Part shown: positions 54,016-64,000 of the stretch, piece after piece
How positions within the stretch are numbered: the stretch's first letter is position 1
Layout of the letters: every line of letters starts with the position of its first letter
Translations under genes and position numbers: made by a program
NCBI GenBank assembly: GCA_964006375.1
Contig: OZ023264.1
Location: 172,768,295-172,832,294 of the forward strand
DNA length: 64,000 nucleotides
Origin: Tillus elongatus
Taxonomy: Eukaryota > Arthropoda > Insecta > Coleoptera > Cleridae
Direction: 5' to 3'
Notes under the pieces: model-generated
What the model saw: the letters and a program-made list of their open reading frames with translations, nothing else
What the model was told of the DNA's origin: nothing
The model's database searches: none

Positions 54016-55096
54016 ATGGCAAGTTTAAGTGAAACCGAACGTATCGAAATTTTAATGATGATAGGGTACGGTGATAGAACACGAAGTTTTGCTCAAGTGG
54101 TGATTATGTTCAATGAGTTGCATCCTGAGCGGGAATCGATCTCCAAATCCACAGTTTCGAAAACTTTGCATCGTTTTCACGAAACTGGCGGTATCAAGGA
54201 TAAACCTAGAACTGGAAGGCCAGTAACCGTTACAAATGAAGAAAATTCTTTGAATGTAATATTGGATGTGGTGGAAAATCCGAAAACTTCGGCACAGCAA
54301 TTGGCTTTAAATCACAATATGAGTCGATATTCAATTCAAAAGATTACGAAGCGGGAAAAGTTCCGTCCATATAAAATTCATTTATTGCAAGAACTGAGTG
54401 AAGACGATTTTGATCGCAGAATCGAGTTCTGTGAACTTATTATGGAGAAGTTACGCCAAAATTTTAACTTTGCCAACCACATTTTGTTTTCCGACGAATC
54501 TACATTTTGTTTGAATGGACAAGTCAACCGACACAACTGTAGGTACTGGTCAGACGAAAACCCACATTGGATGGAACAAATTCACACCCAAAGACCGCAA
54601 AAAGTAAATGTTTGGTGTGCTATTATTGGTGGACATATCATAGGACCTGATTTTATACACGGTAATTTGAACTCTGCTCGATATTTGACACTTTTGCAAG
54701 AATCAATTGTTCCAGACGTTAGTCGATTATTTCCGAACAATAACGACCCAAATCTACCAGCGGAAGAAATATGGTTTCAGCAGGATGGGAGGAATTGAGG
54801 TACGGGAATATCTGAATCAAACCTTTCCTGGCAGATGGATAGGGCGCAGGGGAACTATTGAATGGCCAGCTAGGTCTCCCGACATGACGCCGCTTGACTT
54901 TTTTTTGTGGGGTCATGTAAAAAATTTAATTTACCAAAATAGACCGCAGAATATTGAAGAGTTGCAAGCAAGGATTGTGCATGAAATTAATAACATTCCT
55001 CAAAACGCTCTTGTAAATGCAGTGCAATGTTTTATTAAGCGAATTCATTATTGTCAGGAGGTCAATGGAGAACACTTTGAACATCTTATAAAATAG
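54016..55096 (+). pseudogene. DD41D-type transposase with one small deletion
   Basis: Starts MASLSETERIEILMMIGYGD at 54016; an ATG three codons earlier is also possible. Two helix-turn-helix regions (STVSKTLHRFHETGG and MSRYSIQKITKREKF) are followed by KPRTGRPVTVT as linker. The first catalytic Asp is in LFSDESTF; NRHNCRYWSDENPHW and KVNVWCAIIGG follow. The second Asp is in WFQQDG at 54780. Right after it about 20 bases are missing, where family members have APPHY, and the frame shifts. The rest is intact in the next frame: IEVREYLNQTFPGRWIGRRG, RSPDMTPLDFFLWGH with the third Asp, and NGEHFEHLIK to the stop at 55094. Apart from this one deletion the gene is complete, so it is the youngest of the three. 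Confidence 0.92.
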
Positions 55097-55765
<669 letters not shown>

Positions 55766-56885
55766 GGGAGGCTTGAATCTTCAGTAAATCTTTTTGTACA
55801 TTTTTGCGCAATATTTCGCAGTTAACAAATAACAGGAAATATAAAAATCTATCTGACATTCCAACATAGACCACCCACAGTAAATTAAAGTAAACATGAG
55901 AACGCGGTGTCGCTACCAAATTCCATACAATCCAGTAATCTACCACACCTGATTAACATTTAGTGTCACCGAAGTATTAATTAACTTTGAGACATCAGCA
56001 CAGCGCAGATGATACACTGCCTCTATATTTATCTTTAATTTATTCCCATACACCTAAACGAAACACAAATTGGCTTATGTCAAAGCTGTAGATTACCAGA
56101 AACCAGTTCCTTGTACGGTTATTTATATGTAGAATATGCAAATCATAGTTCGATTAGTGGTTTAGCTGAAACTAGGAGTCTCCTCCAGTATATATTACAC
56201 TGAATTATCTTCAACTCCACACATTTTACACTTCATTTATTAACTTAATTTATCGGTTTACCACAACTAAACGAGGAGGGTGCGTGCCGACCAGCCCTGA
56301 CAAATGTTATGGTTTGAACTTTTATTCGTGTTCGAGAGCAGCACATTTGCATTCTGCCTAATGACTTGTGATAATGTTTAATGTAGTTGCTTTATGTCAC
56401 GAATAAAAAATTCAGGCTGCTGTTAATATAATGCTGGTCGAATCGAATTTGCCACTAACTTACTCACACATAAGCTCTTTCCTGAAACATATTCCTACGG
56501 ATTTGTATACTCCTTCTCATTGCCATAGTTATGCGGTGGCCTTATACAGAGGTAAATGTTTTAACTCTTTTAGTTCAACTGCGCAATTGCAAAATAAGTG
56601 CATTTATCTATATCAGTGTGAGTCACTATGCGCCAAATGGCCCCGTTAATAAACTGGGAGTGTGTCTGTGTGTGTGGGGGGGGGGGGGGGGGGATAACAT
56701 CTTAATATTCTAAGTGAATCAATTATTACTAAGTTACCAATATTGAATACGGCATATATGCCTTCTCCTGAAACACTTTCTTGTCGATGTGGCTTCCGTA
56801 TTTGGCACACACGCACACACACTCAATGATATTATTTTGGAGTTCTCACCACATATTTATAACCCAGTCAAATTAGACAAAAAGC
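55766..56885. other. No gene seen
   Basis: AT-rich. A run of about 19 G at 56675-56693 follows GTGTGTCTGTGTGTG. Frames here are unrecognised. Confidence 0.5.
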
Positions 56886-58838
<1,953 letters not shown>

Positions 58839-58844
58839 ATATAG

Positions 58845-58848
<4 letters not shown>

Positions 58849-58917
<69 letters not shown>
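58849..58917. repeat. (TA)n microsatellite, right part of a split array
   Basis: About 69 bp, between the inverted-repeat element and a Y module. Confidence 0.96.
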
Positions 58918-58918
<1 letters not shown>

Positions 58919-59055
58919 CATATAAAAATTGGAACTGTCCCCGGATATGGGTTCTAGGGGTCTTAGTTCGCGCTCGTTTGCAAATTTTTTTTTTAAATTC
59001 AAAAGTTGGGATCTCCTTCATACTGATTTTTTTCTACGAAAATTCACTAAAAAAA
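58918..59055 (-). repeat. Y module
   Basis: AAAAATTGGAACTGTCCCCG through GTTGGGATCTCC to ACGAAAATTCACTAAAA. Closes the composite begun at 56886. Confidence 0.75.
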
Positions 59056-59751
59056 ATTTAATAGCGAACATTGACTAACAATAGAAACGAAAAATCAGAC
59101 AGGACGGTCGAAACCGTGTATGTTAGGCAGAAATGGTACGTTATCTGCAGAAGCTATCATTGACTAATAGCTATTTAAAAAGACGAAATCTGCTCGTTAT
59201 GATAATTAAACTAGGGGAACAGGAAATGTAGTGGTAAGTGGCCTCACATTATAAAGGTGATGAATGTAGCAGGAGACCACGTAAGGCACGTAAAAAGAAA
59301 TGTTGCATGGAAGTTTCAAGTTTGTTAGGTCACATAGATAAAAGTTACATAGAGATGGAGCATTGACTAACAGTGTAAATTAAAGGTACAATCATAGTAA
59401 ATGGACACACGATGCCTAGTAAGAGGATGCTTCTACAATTTTCATTCTCGATAGAACAGACTAGTGAGCTTTGCAAATGAATCATAAAGAATAAAGAGAG
59501 GAAAATAAGCCGAAAGTGAAGCTACAGGCACGTCTTATGCGGTGGAATACAAGTAGGTTTTTGTAGGGTGATACGTATGTAAAATAGTTTAGCAGTAAGA
59601 GTAAGCAAAGCGTCATGTTGAGAGTAAAGACTGTTACAGCGGCAGAAGCAGAAGTCAATGGAAGCCTCGTGTATCCGGTAAGAGCAAATTTTAGGAAGAA
59701 ACTATTGACTTTTAATAATAGACTAAAAACGATGCGAGTTGTAAGGAAAAT
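59056..59751. other. No gene seen
   Basis: A somewhat less AT-rich, purine-rich stretch; frames at 59482-59769 (minus) and 59615-59800 (plus) are unrecognised. Confidence 0.45.
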
Positions 59752-60030
59752 AGAAATGATCTGGAACAAAATATTTTACTATAACTTTTTTTTCTTGTAA
59801 TATAGAAATCTAAATTTTGGTGTATAGCTTACCTTTGATATCGTTAACCTACCTACCATATTTGGTTATCATAGATTTTTTATTTTTTAAGATAAAACTA
59901 TATAAAAATTGAAACTGACCCCGGATATGGGTTCTAGAGGTCCTAGTTCGCCCTCATTGGCAAAGCTCTTTCAAAATTCAAAATTTGGGATCTCCCCATT
60001 AGTGAATTTTTTCTACGAAAATGCACTAAA
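59752..60030 (-). repeat. W scrap joined to a Y module
   Basis: 59752-59898 matches 56930-57065; from 59900 the Y module runs GAAACTGACCCCGGATATGG to ACGAAAATGCACTAAAA. The TA array and junction are missing between them. Confidence 0.7.
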
Positions 60031-60534
60031 ATAAGGACTTTATGCTGAAAAAATCCTGGATAATTGGAAATGGTCTCAATCGCCTCTTTTCCACTTCAGA
60101 TTGAAGAAAAAAAATCATGGTGAGTGGGGGGGTGAGATCGAGGAGGGGAGGGGGTGGTATAAAGGTGACTGTTTTCAGTTGTTCGCTTATATCTCGGAAA
60201 CTATGTCGTATCGAAGGTGACAAAATTTCCTACAAGATTCACTTCCTACTTTTGTATCCAAGACGCATAGTTTCGGAGCTACAGCGCTCTGAAAACAGAA
60301 CTTACTGTCGCTCTCTGCAAAAAAAACGTAGAATTTGCGTTTAAAATTATTTCCAAATCACTCATTTTATATTAACGTGAACTGGATATTTAATGGAATT
60401 CTGGCGTGGTCTATGCAGGTAGGAAGTTTTTAGGTGAAGAAGGTGACTCGGGACAATGGTTAGGAGGGGTGAAGTTTCACAGCCGACGTCGGCCCTCTCT
60501 CCTACCACCTCCATTCCACCGGTGAGTTGGTGAC
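60031..60534. other. No gene seen
   Basis: Locally GC-richer near 60120-60160 and 60440-60540. No coding frame recognised. Confidence 0.45.
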
Positions 60535-60692
60535 GCGCGCACCGCGTCGACGCTCGCCGTCGAAATGAAACAAGAAACAAAAAATCAGAGGAAGCTCACG
60601 ATTCGTCAGTAGCGCGCGCACCGCGTCGACGCACGCCGTCGAAATAAAAGAAGAAACATAAAACCAGAGGAAGCCGGAAGACTCTTCTGGTA
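60535..60692. repeat. Tandem duplication, 79-bp period
   Basis: GCGCGCACCGCGTCGACG occurs at 60535 and 60614, each followed by CGCCGTCGAAAT and CCAGAGGAAG or TCAGAGGAAG. Confidence 0.85.
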
Positions 60693-60777
60693 TGCTTTTT
60701 TTATTCGGGGAGGAGCACGTGGATTACCGTGCGTCTAGGCAAAAGCGAGATGATGATGATATAAAAAAGGTCTTCCA

Positions 60778-62265
60778 ATGGTTTTTCCAGCATCATCCTT
60801 TCCACAATCACCAGCACTAGTATCTCTAGCAGCAGTAGTCGTTGCAAACTGTGGTACTACGTGCTACAAAGCCCTGGAAGAAGACAAGAAAATAATGAAG
60901 AAGTTTATAGGGCGAACGTTTGGGGTGATGAAACAGGCTCGAAGTGACAATGTCTTGTTATTGCTCTCCATGAGCAGCTGAGTCAAAATTAACGATGCTG
61001 CAGAGGTGGTGGATCCACTACTCATATTCCAAAGGGTTGCAGTTTCACAGAAGAATGACGGGAATCTACAGGATGTTTCCCGTTAGCTCTGTTTGAGGAA
61101 AAAGGGATGCAAAAGACACAGAAATCTTCTTTATATGACATTTTCCCTGTTCAGCAGTTAACTCCAGACCTCAAGCTTTACAATAATGTGATTGACGGTG
61201 GCTTCCTGCTACATCGAGTTAAGTGGGGTAAAGGCTCAACTGTCTCAGTTACACTTGACCAATATGTGACCTACATCCAGAAACAATACGGCGAATGTTG
61301 CATTGTTGTGTTTGATGGTTATTGAAACACTGCTAACAGCACAAAACGCGCTGAACAACAACGTGGAATCACCACGAAGACTGTGGCTATTGACATTGAT
61401 TTCACTGAATAGATGTCATTGACGACCGAACAAGAAACCTTCTTAAGTAATGAGAAGAAAAAATCCAAGTTCATAGGTATGTTACCTTAGAGGGCGGAGG
61501 GCAATGACGTCACACAGGCTAAATCTGATGCAGATACAACAATCGTACGGTGTGCAGTGGAAAAAGCAGAGGCCATTGGTGATGTTGCTGTCATTTGCGA
61601 GGATGTAGATTTGCTTGTTCTACTTACTGCTTCAGCTCCACGTGATAAAGGAATCATACTTTTTTAACCAGCGAAAGGTCAAGTTAAAAGCAGAACGTAT
61701 TCTTCCAAACAATTGCAGGAGTGTGATTTTGCACGAAGCACACTGTTCATTAATGTGTTTAGTGGTTGCGATACCACATCGGCAATATTCCGAAAGGGGA
61801 AGGTACGAATTATTGGTAAACGACAGGAGCCTCGATCCGATATATCAGGTTTTTTACAGGCCAACATTAACAAAAGAAGAAATCTTAATAGCCGGCGAGA
61901 AGATGTGTTTGGGAGTGTACAAGTCGTGAGAAAAAGATCTTAATGTACAGCGGTTCATGGCATTCCTCAAATCCACCATGAAAATCAAATCAGACCTCTC
62001 CTCTTCACCAACAGAGGTACAGCTCAACAACGCTCCTTTAGAGGTGTACCTGCAACTACAGCAATGTATGGGGAACACACTAAAACCAACTGATTGGGGT
62101 TGTAAGATGGGCCCAGATGGAAGCCTGTGCCCCATCACCACTGACGATCCCCCTGCTCCAGAGGACATCCTCAAAGCCATATTTTGCAGTTGCATAACAG
62201 GATGTGGGACACGATGTGGGTGCCCTAAAATAGGGATACATTGCTCAATAGTGTGCAACTGCTAA
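60778..62265 (+). pseudogene. Decayed PIN-like / Cys-rich multicopy protein
   Basis: Pieces in order: ALEEDKKIMKKFIGRTFGVM (60778-60981); LYDIFPVQQLTPDLKLYNNV with CCIVVFDGY (61107-61325); SDADTTIVRCAVEKAEA and VICEDVDLLVLLTA (about 61525-61635), whose acidic residues have the look of a PIN-type nuclease fold; FINVFSGCDTTSAIFRKGK (61737 onward); and a Cys-rich C-terminus FCSCITGCGTRCGCPK (62180-62262). I remember this layout from expanded uncharacterised protein families in arthropods and cnidarians; the fold and any link to transposons are inference. At least three stops (61324, near 61409 and 61487) and three frame changes make this copy non-functional. It is intronless over 1.5 kb. Confidence 0.65.
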
Positions 62266-64000
62266 GGGGAGTGTACTAACCCCACCCCACCCCCCAATCA
62301 ATATATTCTGCTAGACGAAGACTGAACACCCACAAACCCTGATGACCCCCCCCCCCCTAGAGACAGAACTAATTCGTTCATAAAACTTACCCATTCTGAT
62401 TTTATATTAATAATTTTAAATCAAACCTTGATTTAATGTTAATAAACCTCAATTTACGCAATGATGGTCTTATATTTCCTCATCCCTGTGACCCCTAAAC
62501 AGTTAGGCCATTAAAATAAATTGAAAAAAACATACATGAACCAACTGAAAACGATGATAATACCGCGACTATATTTTACGGGAAACTACATCTTTGAGCC
62601 AAATTGAAATAAGAATTCGATCATTCCGTCTTCATTATTTTTCATGCCACTTGTATACCAGTCAGCCCTGGTGAGGGAGTGCTAAGCTGCCAATTTGAAA
62701 ATTAAAATCTTTTACCGGTTTGTATATAATTTTGTATATATCTCTATGTTTCGTAATCAACCAATATTTATTTTAGAATAAAACATATATTTTGCATATG
62801 CACAAAACTTTCCCGATAAACCTTCCATAATATCCATGTACTAAAATCTGGCCCCTGGGGACTATCTCTACGAGAGTTTTCCTGGGCATCCTACTAGCAC
62901 AGGGTGGTCCACTACCGTTTCTCCTGTCACTATGTGGCTTCCACTTGCCCCCAAAATATTAGAAATTTCAAGTAAAGTGGTGGCGCTTGAGTTAGCCACA
63001 TTTTTCGAACGAACCGAATATCGACCCAATCCACTCTTCGGAAGTACACCGTCACATTTTTAAGTTTTGTACTGAAGTTACATTGAAATTAGATTTTAAT
63101 ATGATTGTGTGTCCCTTTTTATAACAAGGGTTCTACAAATATCACAGTATGCAGTATATACCTATAGCACTTTCTAGTTTAAATGATTACCCATCACCCA
63201 TTTGCGGAACTAACACTGTTCCATTTTCTATGTTTACGATGGGAATTTGTAGGTAATTAACACACATATAATAAAACGGTTTACATTTGATGAAGCTAGT
63301 TCAAAAGAGAACGAAATTTATATCTTACCGAACCTCGTAATTTGCGTTTCCTAATTAACATTTGCTTTGATGTTTTAAAAATGAAATAAAACACATTATT
63401 GCTTCAAAACGAACATACTATTGCATGACATGAAAATCAAAGAGAAATGTAACACCATATCCTTCTAATATAGAATGTTGAATATCATAAATACTTTTTT
63501 TTTTCATTTAACCAACGGATTTCACTGTAAACGTTTATTTTTATGTACATAGTTGTAACGAAAAATAAATCACAACCAGAACCGGCATTAAAAATACCGA
63601 CCGAAAAATCTGAATTGAGTATTTTGAATTAAGAAATGGTGTTGTAATGTCATATGGTCTAAATGTAATGTATTAGGTTCTCGATGCTATATCTGAATAT
63701 CCTCTTAAAATCAGTTTAATGTCATCTGCGTTAGATTCAGTTTTTGACTTTTGATGGCATGCAGGTTTACAAAACAATTGATGTGAGCGGGAAAAACTTA
63801 CCACACAACTAGGGCACGCACCATTAAAAGTCCAGTGGTTTTACTTACCTGCAAAAGACATAAAGGTAAATAGTAGATTATACCACGAGTATTGACTCGC
63901 TATTATTCACGAGGAATATTTACGAATCGAGCCGCGAAACCGGCGAGGGAGTGACATTCCGAGGTAATAATAGCCATTATTGCGAGTAGTATACTCTACT
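62266..64000. other. No gene seen
   Basis: Begins with C-rich runs (62280-62360), then AT-rich sequence with no coding frame. At the window end, GCTATTATT near 63899 and AATAATAGC near 63966 form arms of a possible inverted repeat around CGAGCCGCGAAACCGGCGAG; the partner continues outside the window. Confidence 0.45.

Noticed and set aside
56675..56693. G run as a regulatory or quadruplex element
   Set aside because: A single homopolymer after GT repeats is better explained as simple repeat, and its length is unreliable in sequencing.

Overview
The window looks like AT-rich intergenic DNA of a eukaryote, most likely an arthropod and probably an insect with a large, transposon-loaded genome. 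I see no intact host gene. Every protein-like stretch I can recognise is a broken piece of a transposable element or of a multicopy family. They include Tc1/mariner transposases, four copies of one jockey/I-type non-LTR retrotransposon, several RNase H tails, a Penelope-like element, a piggyBac-like transposase and tRNA-headed SINEs. The species cannot be named from the sequence. The arthropod call rests on the general character of these elements and on a decayed PIN-like/Cys-rich family that I remember as common in arthropods.

The dominant structure is an undescribed-looking repeat family, called here the Y-TA-W-Z family. Its modules occur in a fixed order. Y is about 115-140 bp, with a GTGAATTTTC hairpin at its tip and a GGGATCTCC core. 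Next comes a long (TA)n array, joined to W by GTATCACACCGATAACTC. W is about 400-900 bp of AT-rich sequence. Z is about 290-320 bp, bounded by roughly 35-bp inverted repeats ending in GGACGCAGCAAGTGCG. Copies or partial copies lie at 1-5045, 22203-23876, 34955-36287, 41960-43830, 51218-52320, 52890-55765, 56886-59055 and 59752-60030. Their (TA)n cores repeatedly carry later insertions: a retrotransposon (3557-4843), a mariner plus another repeat (53152-55512), and a 1.5-kb inverted-repeat element (57366-58838).

Region by region: 1-5 kb, Y-TA-W-Z copies with a nested retrotransposon. 5.8-7.4 kb, the 5' half of the main non-LTR family. 8.4-13.5 kb, two mariners with very long terminal inverted repeats. 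13.5-14.2 kb, an RNase H tail. 14.6-15.7 kb, a tandem duplication and a hairpin MITE. 16.3-22.1 kb, a large divergent inverted repeat enclosing a non-LTR copy. 22.2-23.9 kb, Y-TA-W-Z plus a minisatellite. 24.4-25.8 kb, dispersed repeats, an RNase H scrap, a tandem repeat and a SINE. 28.2-34.1 kb, Penelope fragments, then a piggyBac split by a non-LTR insertion. 35-36.3 kb, the clearest Y-TA-W-Z copy. 37.1-40.7 kb, a near-perfect 3.66-kb palindrome. 42-46.3 kb, Y-TA-W-Z with a nested RNase H element, and two copies of one SINE. 46.7-49.6 kb, the longest non-LTR copy. 51-60 kb, more Y-TA-W-Z with a third mariner. 60.8-62.3 kb, the decayed PIN-like/Cys-rich gene. 62.3-64 kb, nothing recognised.

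The nesting gives relative ages. Y-TA-W-Z copies are older than the mariner, retrotransposon and inverted-repeat elements inside them. The piggyBac is older than the non-LTR copy that splits it. A SINE is younger than the RNase H element it interrupts. All coordinates of repeat modules are by eye and may be off by a few bases.
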